From Treponema bryantii (GTDB taxonomy: Bacteria; Spirochaetota; Spirochaetia; Treponematales; Treponemataceae), in the NCBI RefSeq assembly GCF_900113965.1, contig NZ_FORI01000009.1, positions 1-64,000 on the forward strand: 64,000 bases of DNA, written 5' to 3'. Below the pieces are notes generated by a model, which made no database searches, was not told the DNA's origin, and worked only from the letters and a program-made list of their open reading frames with translations. Position 1 is the stretch's first letter. Each line of letters starts with the position of its first letter. The translations under genes and the position numbers were made by a program. Below, one piece after another: positions 8,401 to 14,525 of this stretch.

Positions 8401-10179
8401 GATACAAAGCTTACAAAAATCTCAAATACTTACGAAGACAACCGTAAGAAACTTGAGGCTAAATATCTTGATGAATTCAAGACAAATATTGAAGGCCTCC
8501 AGACAAGAGCTTCTGATCAGTACACAAAGGTTGCCGCTTCAATTGAGCGTACAAAGAATGACATGCAGGATTCAATCAAAGATATCCAGGACTTTGTAAA
8601 CCGCTTCAAGAGCGACACAGACAACTCTATCAATTCTCTTACAAAGGCTTCTGAAGACGCCCTTAAGAAAGAGATTGAAAACAACAAGGAGCTTGTACAG
8701 ACTACCCTTTCTAAACTTCAGGAAGAACTTCTTGGAGACCTTAAGCTCTTTGAAGAGTCTATTAAGACAAGACAGGAAACAGGTTCATCTTCAATTGATG
8801 CAGCCCTTGCAGAATTCAATACCTGGAAGCAGCAGCTCAAAACTCAGTTTGAAGATACAACCACAATCTTCAATACAGACCTTGAAAAGTTCAAGGCACA
8901 GTCTGATGATAAGATTAATGAAGAAGCACAGAAGCTGCTCCAGAATATGAATGATTATGCAATTGCCGTTCAGAATCAGCACAATGAACTCAACGACAAA
9001 ATTGCAGATCTTGAAAACAAGACCGGAACTTCTATCAAAGAATACGAGGAAAAGTCTAAGACAATTCTGAATCAGATGGGCAGTATGTACAAGAAGATGC
9101 TTGAAGAGGCAAAGGCTCGTCTTGAAGAACAGGATGCAGCTGCAAAAGAAAGAACAGATGCATTCAAGAAAGACATCAAGGAAGCAGAAGACAGAAATGC
9201 TGCAAACCAGTCTGCCTTTACTCTCAAGATGCAGGACAATGCAAACCTTATTCAGACCCGCCTCGGTGATATAGAAAAGGAATTACAGGATGTTAAGTCT
9301 AACATTCAGAATTACGAAACTGCAGACAAGATGCGCCGCCAGCTTGAAGCAAACGTTTCTGAATTGAACAGTGCATTTACAAAACTCAAGGGCTACTCTG
9401 ACACTGCAGACAAAATGAACATTCAGTACAATTCAATTCTTAAGATTAACGAAGACATTAACCGCCAGCTTTCCGGAATGGAAGCACAGAAGAATCGTGT
9501 AGTTGGTCTTGAGCAGCAGTTCAACAAAATGCTCGCTCTTTCAAACACAATCGATGAACGCATTCAGTCTTTGAATACAACTTCTGATGATCTTCAGTCT
9601 ATGGAAGTTGCAGTACGCAATTACAACGACAACCTTCAGCGTGTTTCTGAACAGTACGAACGCCTTGAGAAAAAAGATGAAGTTATCAACCGCATCAAAA
9701 CAGATGTTGATTCTCAGTTTGAAAAACTTAAGGATCTTGAACAGAGACTCACAAACTGTAACCGTCAGGCTGTTTCTCTTCCACAAGAGATTAAGGAAGT
9801 TCAGAATAATGTTGATAAGATTCTGGCAAGCGGTCCAAAACTTTCAACTGCTGTTGGAAGACTTGAAGATCTGGATTCAATTATTTCTGATACAGAAAAG
9901 CGTATTGAAGCACTTAACTCTGTACAGACAGGTATTAAACAGGTAGAGCTTAATCTTGATACAATGAATCGTGAAGTAGATAAGAAGTTTAAGGTTCTTC
10001 AAGGCATTACACAGCAGGAACGCACAAAGAGTCCTTCAAAGAAGGGAACTACACTCAACCCTCAGACAAGCGACAGCGTAAGACAGCTTAAGCGCCAGGG
10101 CTGGACAATCAGCGATATTGCAAAGCGCCTTGATCTTACAGAGAATGAAGTTGATTTGATACTTCAACTTCCTGAGTAA
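5434..10179 (+). CDS. Giant membrane-anchored coiled-coil protein with C-terminal HTH-like tail (SpiroCoCo-type)
   Basis: 1,581 residues. One N-terminal membrane helix (about residues 4-22, IVIAILFSTVISMGVSLYF) is followed by some 1,500 residues rich in Glu, Lys, Gln and Ser with almost no Pro or Gly: a very long coiled coil. Residues about 703-834 are a tandem array of 11-residue units. The last 30 residues, GWTISDIAKRLDLTENEVDL, look like a helix-turn-helix. Very long coiled-coil proteins are characteristic of spirochetes and some shape the cytoskeleton; the name SpiroCoCo is my best family match from memory. A strong G-rich ribosome site (GGGTGGGG) precedes the ATG. The architecture suggests a scaffold reaching from the membrane into the cytoplasm; this is inference. 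Confidence 0.85.
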   Translation: MEIVIAILFSTVISMGVSLYFRMLSKKDDPLERINKFANKKTNELNEAFGKIQTRFNTIISDFNAQQTQANAAVKLLKQQNEDFNSKMQTFDQSINAVKNIKSQIDAYSKILGELNDMTAQVEENLERLHKESGVISTLDGKLSKQQAQIVSIEKKIPEISKEFSAKNAEQLKAVGTTLLENYESRAAKLTADIKASQGEAEKALGEIKQSIQEAYNEAAASAEKLENTAFEHLSEQAQQRTDKYLKELSAQTASLQSELEKQTLAIRNDITNRTGIIHSELESKEKELIKMFDDKTAAATASYKESENKLITDAKANIIKLNEKFNEKLGQLSEAFAGKVDALQTKYTQQLESIGGRNDGIIGKIQARFNEDSNKLEAEYTKQMESIQKKNDGNYSALSEKFTADFKKFQDSYTAAFENATATNNNKVNEFNRLFVEEHKKFADEHQKLIQDFADAINESQSANDRKLNELKSSQDEQIQSLNEIYNSEYTKIKEEYLGRFESLQDEYSQQIDGLQNVFGNRIEELSNTEEDYKARIENLRTQLDTSLRQCNERSTSLQTEISDMQEKLTQTLQQVAAEATTSVQNAEASVQSIKVQCDEAERKAAELKPELEEKISQMNTSLDSVQSETIEKLERLQNATESKIQEILSETGAKIKEFQTKTEQTIETLQSETEQTIKTIQNESQQKLEYIKTENASKFGDFQSETERKIDSYQSSTTAKIEAFQKESDKQLEEYQDETGKQLKEFQSATTARIEAFQNEAGKQIEDFKGDATAKIEAFQNEADRQIESYKGDTTAKIEAFQSEADRQIEGFKGDTTAKLDNFQNETDTRLESLTKIITDSVRKAVSESEVKHLNILENVDSQLNAYKKDIEYKLSQIQVSENDIDTLEKSLKAAMAEVQNRVLRDFDTFTTNQKQKHEEFSNTIKEDSEEIESKITEINRSLDSLKETATGSMSAKIQEFETEFNQTLSTKSNQIDSELSEWKSDLDTKLTKISNTYEDNRKKLEAKYLDEFKTNIEGLQTRASDQYTKVAASIERTKNDMQDSIKDIQDFVNRFKSDTDNSINSLTKASEDALKKEIENNKELVQTTLSKLQEELLGDLKLFEESIKTRQETGSSSIDAALAEFNTWKQQLKTQFEDTTTIFNTDLEKFKAQSDDKINEEAQKLLQNMNDYAIAVQNQHNELNDKIADLENKTGTSIKEYEEKSKTILNQMGSMYKKMLEEAKARLEEQDAAAKERTDAFKKDIKEAEDRNAANQSAFTLKMQDNANLIQTRLGDIEKELQDVKSNIQNYETADKMRRQLEANVSELNSAFTKLKGYSDTADKMNIQYNSILKINEDINRQLSGMEAQKNRVVGLEQQFNKMLALSNTIDERIQSLNTTSDDLQSMEVAVRNYNDNLQRVSEQYERLEKKDEVINRIKTDVDSQFEKLKDLEQRLTNCNRQAVSLPQEIKEVQNNVDKILASGPKLSTAVGRLEDLDSIISDTEKRIEALNSVQTGIKQVELNLDTMNREVDKKFKVLQGITQQERTKSPSKKGTTLNPQTSDSVRQLKRQGWTISDIAKRLDLTENEVDLILQLPE
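7540..7935 (+). repeat. Tandem 33-bp / 66-bp coding repeats (hendecad coiled coil)
   Basis: About twelve consecutive 11-residue units alternate between forms like FQNEADRQIEG and FKGDTTAKIEA, so the DNA shows a 66-bp period. Units at 7740-7910 are the most alike, suggesting recent expansion. Eleven-residue periodicity gives a nearly straight or slightly right-handed coil, unlike the heptads around it. Confidence 0.8.
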
Positions 10180-10186
10180 ACAATTC

Positions 10187-10275
10187 CGGTGGTTGAGTAG
10201 CCCAAAGGGCGTATCGAAACCACATTTACGAAGTTCTACGGTAGTTTCGATACGGCTTCGCCTACTCAACCACCG
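10187..10275. repeat. Family B palindromic repeat, long inverted pair
   Basis: CGGTGGTTGAGTAGCCCAAA... at the left and ...CTACTCAACCACCG at the right form an 89-bp imperfect hairpin between the convergent coiled-coil gene and ispF. The last ispF codons (GGT GGT TGA) are part of its right arm. Probably serves as a two-way terminator. Confidence 0.85.
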
Positions 10276-10748
10276 TAGTTTTCAAGCAGACAAACCACCT
10301 GAGCCTCAACGGCTTCACTTGTACCAACCGGCGGGAGTTTCTCGCCGGTTTTTGCTTTAACAAACACCTGAGATTTATCCACGCCAAGTATGGCCGCGAT
10401 GCTCTCAATTACTTCGCCGCGGCGCGAAAGAAACTTAGGCTTTTCGAGTTTAATTACACAGTCGAGGTTTACAAGCTCCCAGCCGGCAGCGCGGACATCT
10501 TTCCACACTGCGCGAAGCAGGTCAGCAGAGTTTGCATCTTTCCACTTTGCGTCTTCCGGCGGAAAATACGAACCGATATCTCCAAGCCCTGCCGCTCCAA
10601 GTAGTGCATCAGTTATCGCGTGAAGAAGAACGTCACCATCAGAATGGCCGTCCTCCCCTTTTTCAAAATCAAACTCAACACCACCAAGAATAAGTCGGCG
10701 GCCTTCAACGAGGCGGTGAAGATCGTAACCAAGTCCAACTCTAATCAC
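10266..10748 (-). CDS. ispF: 2-C-methyl-D-erythritol 2,4-cyclodiphosphate synthase
   Basis: IspF cyclises CDP-methylerythritol 2-phosphate to MEcPP, the fifth step of the MEP isoprenoid pathway. The sequence shows VGLGYDLHRLVEGRRLILGG with the zinc-binding Asp/His, then GHSDGDVLLHAITDALLG and GDIGSYFPP, all hallmarks of the family. I place the start at GTG 10748: the protein then begins VIRVGLGYD as its homologues do, and GGAGG stands five bases upstream. An ATG at 10763 would add five residues taken from a palindromic repeat. The start overlaps the end of ispD, indicating coupling. The C-terminus (ENYGG and stop) is encoded by a family B repeat. Confidence 0.93.
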   Translation of the reverse strand: MIRVGLGYDLHRLVEGRRLILGGVEFDFEKGEDGHSDGDVLLHAITDALLGAAGLGDIGSYFPPEDAKWKDANSADLLRAVWKDVRAAGWELVNLDCVIKLEKPKFLSRRGEVIESIAAILGVDKSQVFVKAKTGEKLPPVGTSEAVEAQVVCLLENYGG

Positions 10749-11478
10749 AAAGTCCTCCGTCATCCTGAACTCGATTCAGGATCTCCAGATCTGCGGGATA
10801 CGTAATTTTTATATTGTTTACATCTCCGGGCGTAACTCGAACACGGCCGCAGTAGGCACCCCAGATTTCTGTGTCGTCGGTGTATTCGCGGTCGTCCGTA
10901 GCAGCGCGGCCGTGAGCCTCGAGCAGTTTTGCAAACTCAAAACATTGCGGCGTCTGAACCGCAGTCAGATTACTGCGAATAAGGTGGCGGGTAATAAAGC
11001 CTTCCCCGTCAATTTCTTTTTGAGTATCAGTTGGAGTAATTCCCGGAACCGAAGCGCCAAACTCAATCGCTGCTTCAAGCGCATTCATAATAACATCCCG
11101 GCTCACAAAAGGCCTTGCCCCATCATGAATAAGAACTATATCCGGCTGGCCTGTGACCGCAAGCAGCCCGTGGTAAACAGATTTCTGCCGTGTCTCCGCC
11201 CCCTCCGTAATTCTTACTTCCGGAGCAACATCACCGAGCGCTTTAATGCATTCTTCAATTCCGCCTGCCGGGCAGGTCACAATAAAGTCAGTTATCTCAA
11301 TTCCCTTTTCGCCGGCAAGTGCATTTAAAAAAGCTTGGGCACAGACCGAAAGGACTGTGCCGTTTTTATAAGGAAGATATTCTTTTTTTATACCGCTGCC
11401 AATTCTTGTAGAAGAACCGGCCGCAGTAATGATAATTGCAATCTTAGAATGAATCGTCTTCGTCGTCAAAATCTTCAT
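10741..11478 (-). CDS. ispD: 2-C-methyl-D-erythritol 4-phosphate cytidylyltransferase
   Basis: IspD joins CTP to MEP, the third MEP-pathway step. The nucleotide-binding start IIITAAGSSTRIGSG, the lysines after it, and HDGARPFV are visible, as is a long central sheet region typical of the family. The longest frame begins at 11559 inside carD and carries a Met-rich sequence unlike IspD; ATG 11478 gives 245 residues, close to the usual 225-240, and still overlaps the acidic tail of carD by 35 bases. The last residues, EILNRVQDDGG, are encoded by a family A repeat, so the natural C-terminus has been extended or replaced by it. Order carD-ispD-ispF suggests one operon. Confidence 0.93.
   Translation of the reverse strand: MKILTTKTIHSKIAIIITAAGSSTRIGSGIKKEYLPYKNGTVLSVCAQAFLNALAGEKGIEITDFIVTCPAGGIEECIKALGDVAPEVRITEGAETRQKSVYHGLLAVTGQPDIVLIHDGARPFVSRDVIMNALEAAIEFGASVPGITPTDTQKEIDGEGFITRHLIRSNLTAVQTPQCFEFAKLLEAHGRAATDDREYTDDTEIWGAYCGRVRVTPGDVNNIKITYPADLEILNRVQDDGGLCD
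10758..10784. repeat. Family A repeat translated at the ispD-ispF junction
   Basis: CGTCATCCTGAACTCGATTC plus AGGATCT, arms ATCCTGAA/TTCAGGAT. It encodes the last residues of IspD (ILNRVQDD) and lies immediately upstream of the ispF ribosome site. Confidence 0.85.
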
Positions 11479-12112
11479 CCGCACCCATATCGTCAGCTGA
11501 ATCATCTTCATCATCAGAATCATCTGAGCTGCGTCTGTTATTTCCTTCCGAAATATCATCCATCAAATCATCATCTTCATCATCATCAAGAATCATTGTA
11601 TGTTTGATTTTTGGAGTTGCTCCAGGTGGTTCAAGCTTTGTATGAATCTCTGCTTCAATATCCTTTGAAGATTTTCCAAGTGCATAAGCAATTTCATCTT
11701 CAAGAAGTTTCTTTGCTGAATCATAAAGTTTGCGCTCAAGAATTGGGAGCTCTTTTACCTTACTTCTGTTATAAAGACAGCGAACAATAGTTGCGATATC
11801 TTTTACTGTACCCTTCTTAAGAAGGTCAAGGTTCATCTGATAGCGGAGTTTCCAGTCTGAAGTGATTGGTTCAAAATCATCTGAAAGAAGATTAAGTGCT
11901 TCCTGTGCTTCCTTAGCCGAAACAATCTGGCGGATACCAAGGTTCTCTGCGTTTTCAACCGGAACCATAACAACCATGTCAGAGGCTTCAATATAAATCT
12001 TGTAGTAAAGGGTTGTCTGATCTTTAAATGTCTTTTCAAAAACTTCCTTTACAATTCCTACGCCCTGACTTGGGTAAACCACTTTCTGGTTAATCTTAAA
12101 TTTTTGTGCCAT
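11444..12112 (-). CDS. carD: CarD family transcriptional regulator with long acidic tail
   Basis: CarD/CdnL proteins bind the RNA polymerase beta subunit and stabilise open promoter complexes. Residues 1-60 show the Tudor-like RNA-polymerase interacting domain (VVYPSQGVGIVKEV), followed by the helical DNA-binding part (DLLKKGTVKDIATIVRCLYNRSK). The 222-residue length exceeds the usual 160-170 because of a C-terminal tail from about 175 made almost only of Asp, Glu and Ser. It is the first gene of carD-ispD-ispF. Its promoter (12121-12149) ends 8 bases before the ATG and there is no ribosome site, so the message should be leaderless or nearly so. Confidence 0.93.
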   Translation of the reverse strand: MAQKFKINQKVVYPSQGVGIVKEVFEKTFKDQTTLYYKIYIEASDMVVMVPVENAENLGIRQIVSAKEAQEALNLLSDDFEPITSDWKLRYQMNLDLLKKGTVKDIATIVRCLYNRSKVKELPILERKLYDSAKKLLEDEIAYALGKSSKDIEAEIHTKLEPPGATPKIKHTMILDDDEDDDLMDDISEGNNRRSSDDSDDEDDSADDMGADEDFDDEDDSF

Positions 12113-12120
12113 ATATTTCT

Positions 12121-12149
12121 ATTATATCATAAAAAAAGAGGAAATTCAA
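12121..12149 (-). promoter_or_regulatory. carD promoter, leaderless type
   Basis: On the minus strand TTGAAT (12149-12144), a 17-bp spacer and TATAAT (12126-12121). Eight bases then lead to the carD ATG. The structured element at 12174-12324 lies upstream of this promoter, so a carD transcript from here would not contain it. Confidence 0.75.
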
Positions 12150-12173
12150 ATTGTATAAAAAAATTAATCGTAT

Positions 12174-12324
12174 AATTGGCTCCCAGTCGCATATTTGCAG
12201 GTCAAAAACGCGCAATAATGCGCTTGACGTTGTTTGTGGTATGGAAACCATTATACAGCCGCTCTCGCGGCTGCCACAAACAAAGTCATTTTGCCCCGCA
12301 AATCTGCTCCTTCGCGCCAAATTT
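12174..12324 (-). ncRNA. Conserved structured core element, copy 2 (candidate RNA, upstream of carD)
   Basis: Minus-strand copy of the core at 4458-4615. The long arm is TTGTTTGTGG/CCACAAACAA and the inner hairpin CAGCCGC-GAGA-GCGGCTG, again with a GNRA loop; GTCAAGCGCATTATTGCGC...TTGAC is identical to copy 1. The 22-bp inverted repeats that flank copy 1 are absent, so the core is the conserved unit. It fills most of the 312-bp divergent gap between carD and the helicase gene and is oriented toward carD. Confidence 0.6.
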
Positions 12325-12383
12325 TACTCAAATCTTAATAAATCAGGTTCCTTTATTAATTCATTTGAAAACCTTGCAGTTTG

Positions 12384-12412
12384 TTGCAATTCTTTACTAT
12401 TTCTTGTATATT
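12384..12412 (+). promoter_or_regulatory. DEAD-box helicase promoter
   Basis: TTGCAA (12384-12389), a 17-bp spacer and TATATT (12407-12412). The ATG at 12425 is 12 bases downstream, so the leader would be only about five bases, without a ribosome site. Confidence 0.65.
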
Positions 12413-12424
12413 ATCTGAACTTAT

Positions 12425-14467
12425 ATGACAGATTTTATTGAAAACACTGCAGATCAGACTGCAGACTCGACATTCACTGACGAAAAAATCGAAAACGAAA
12501 CTCCAGACACTGTTACTTTTGAAGATTTAGGACTTGATGAATACACATTGAAAGCCGTTGAGAAAAAAGGCTTTGTTACTCCTTCTCCAATTCAGGTGCT
12601 TGCTATTCCGCGCCTTCTTACTGGGGATACTAACCTCATTGCGCGTGCCCGCACTGGTACTGGAAAAACTGCCGCTTTTGGATTACCTATTATTCAGAAC
12701 GTACGCGGTAAATCAAATCATGTTGAAGCTTTGATTCTTGAACCTACACGTGAACTTGCAATGCAGACTTGCACAGAGATGCAGTCTTTTTCTACCTCTG
12801 AATATCCTCGCACAACTGTTCTTTACGGCGGCGCTTCTTATGCTGCTCAGATTAAAGACCTTAAGCGTGGCTGTGAAGTTGTAGTTGGAACACCGGGACG
12901 TATTAAAGACCACATCGACCGCAAAACTCTCGATCTCAGCAAAATCAAATACTTCATTCTTGATGAAGGTGATGAGATGCTGGACATGGGCTTTATTGAC
13001 GACATCGAAGAGATTTTCCGTCACGCTAATCCAGACTGCCGCATCCTTCTTTTCAGTGCAACTATGCCTGCCCCAATCCTCAAGATTGCCGGCGACTTTA
13101 TGGGCGAGTACGACATTATCGAAGAGGAAAATGTAATTGACGAAGCACTCCTCATCGATCAGAAATACTGGGTTGTAAAAGAAAGCGAAAAGATTGAAGC
13201 TCTTGTTCGCCTCATCGACATTTCTCCAGATTTCTACGGTCTTGTATTCACTATGACAAAATCAGATGCAGACCGTGTTACCCGCGAGCTCGATCTTCGT
13301 GGTTATGAAGCCGCAGCCCTTCACGGAGACATCATGCAGAACCAGCGCGAGAAAGTTCTTGAACGATTCCGCATGAAAAAGACACGCATTCTCGTAGCAA
13401 CAGACGTTGCTGCCCGTGGTATCGACATCAAGGGCGTTTCTCACGTTGTAAACTACTCTCTTCCATTTGATACTGCAACTTACGTTCACCGCATTGGTCG
13501 TACAGGCCGCGCCGGAACAGAAGGAATCGCTGTTACATTCGTTCGTCCGGAAGAACGCCGCAAGCTCGGCTTCCTTTCAAAGAACATTAAGAAGGCCACA
13601 AAGAGCGACTTTACAGAAGGAAAGATTCCAAGCGTAAACGAAGTTCTCAACGTAAAGAACGAACGCGTTATAAAAGAGCTTAAAGAAAAGCTTTTTAATA
13701 CAAAGGTTGAACTTAATGAAGAGACAGCTGCGGTAGTTTCGACAGGCTCAACCACCGTATCTAGTGAAGACCTAAACACCACATCCGACACAGCGGTAGT
13801 TTCGACAAGCTCAACCACCGGAGCAACCGTAAAGTCCGAACTCCTCACTCCTCTCTTCACAGATCTCGCTGCAGCACTCTGCGAAGGACAGGATGCACAG
13901 CAGGTACTTGCCGGAGTTCTTTCAACTGTATACGGCGACCAGCTTTCTCCAAAGCACTACGGAAAAATCAATACAATTTCTTCTGCCCCACGTGGCGATC
14001 AGAAACGTATCTTTGTTTCTCTTGGTAAACGCGACGGATATCATGCAAAAGAAATTGCAGACTACTTCAGCGAGCTTCTCCACATTCCAGGACGCCTTGT
14101 AGACGACATCGACGTAGCTCAGCAGTTCTCTCTTGTAAGCCTTCCAGTTGCCTCTGCCCGGAAAGCTATTGAACTTTCTAAAAGCAACAAGAAAGTACCT
14201 CATATGCACTATGATGATAAGGAAGAAGGCCGTGGTTCACGCCGTTCACGTAAATCAGATTTTGACAGCTATAGCGACCGCTCAGAACGTTCCGACCGTC
14301 CTGCACGTGGAAGACGGGACTCTTCAAAGTCTGAAAGAGCACCACGCGGCCGCCTGAATGCAAAAGGTAATAAGCCTAACGTTCATGCCCAGACAGAACG
14401 CTCTTCTTCAAGAAAAAACAGCGCTTCTTTGTATAAAAAGTCTGGAAAAAAGGCTGAACGCTTTTAA
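12425..14467 (+). CDS. DEAD-box ATP-dependent RNA helicase with DbpA-like C-terminal domain
   Basis: A 680-residue RNA helicase of the DeaD/CsdA-DbpA group, expected to act on rRNA or mRNA structure. In order: Q motif (TPSPIQVLAIP), Walker A ARTGTGKT (about residue 78), PTRELAMQ, TPGRIKDHI, motif II near residue 178, SAT, VATDVAARGIDI and HRIGRTGRAG. Residues about 528-605 (IFVSLGKRDGYHAKEIADYF) match the DbpA RNA-binding domain, followed by a basic Arg/Ser tail. Motif II reads DEGD, not DEAD. Between the core and RNA-binding domain (residues about 436-466) two family B repeats are translated as VVSTGSTT and VVSTSSTT. The gene has its own short-leader promoter and no close partner. Confidence 0.93.
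   Translation: MTDFIENTADQTADSTFTDEKIENETPDTVTFEDLGLDEYTLKAVEKKGFVTPSPIQVLAIPRLLTGDTNLIARARTGTGKTAAFGLPIIQNVRGKSNHVEALILEPTRELAMQTCTEMQSFSTSEYPRTTVLYGGASYAAQIKDLKRGCEVVVGTPGRIKDHIDRKTLDLSKIKYFILDEGDEMLDMGFIDDIEEIFRHANPDCRILLFSATMPAPILKIAGDFMGEYDIIEEENVIDEALLIDQKYWVVKESEKIEALVRLIDISPDFYGLVFTMTKSDADRVTRELDLRGYEAAALHGDIMQNQREKVLERFRMKKTRILVATDVAARGIDIKGVSHVVNYSLPFDTATYVHRIGRTGRAGTEGIAVTFVRPEERRKLGFLSKNIKKATKSDFTEGKIPSVNEVLNVKNERVIKELKEKLFNTKVELNEETAAVVSTGSTTVSSEDLNTTSDTAVVSTSSTTGATVKSELLTPLFTDLAAALCEGQDAQQVLAGVLSTVYGDQLSPKHYGKINTISSAPRGDQKRIFVSLGKRDGYHAKEIADYFSELLHIPGRLVDDIDVAQQFSLVSLPVASARKAIELSKSNKKVPHMHYDDKEEGRGSRRSRKSDFDSYSDRSERSDRPARGRRDSSKSERAPRGRLNAKGNKPNVHAQTERSSSRKNSASLYKKSGKKAERF
13731..13820. 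repeat. Two family B repeats translated inside the helicase gene
   Basis: 27-bp units CGGTAGTTTCGACAGGCTCA... at 13731-13757 and CGGTAGTTTCGACAAGCTCA... at 13794-13820, separated by 36 bp. Both keep the reading frame open and lie in the linker before the RNA-binding domain. Confidence 0.85.
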
Positions 14468-14525
14468 TTTTCCTACATCTTTTTAATATCATTTTTCTTA
14501 AAGATGATATATACTATATAATGCG

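Noticed and set aside
11479-11559. Extended N-terminus of IspD inside carD
   Set aside because: It encodes a Met/Ile-rich stretch from the other reading of the carD acidic tail, unlike any IspD start.
12096-12320. Small open frame (TTG start) through structured element copy 2
   Set aside because: The same frame is stopped in copy 1 while RNA pairing is conserved, so the element is unlikely to be protein coding.
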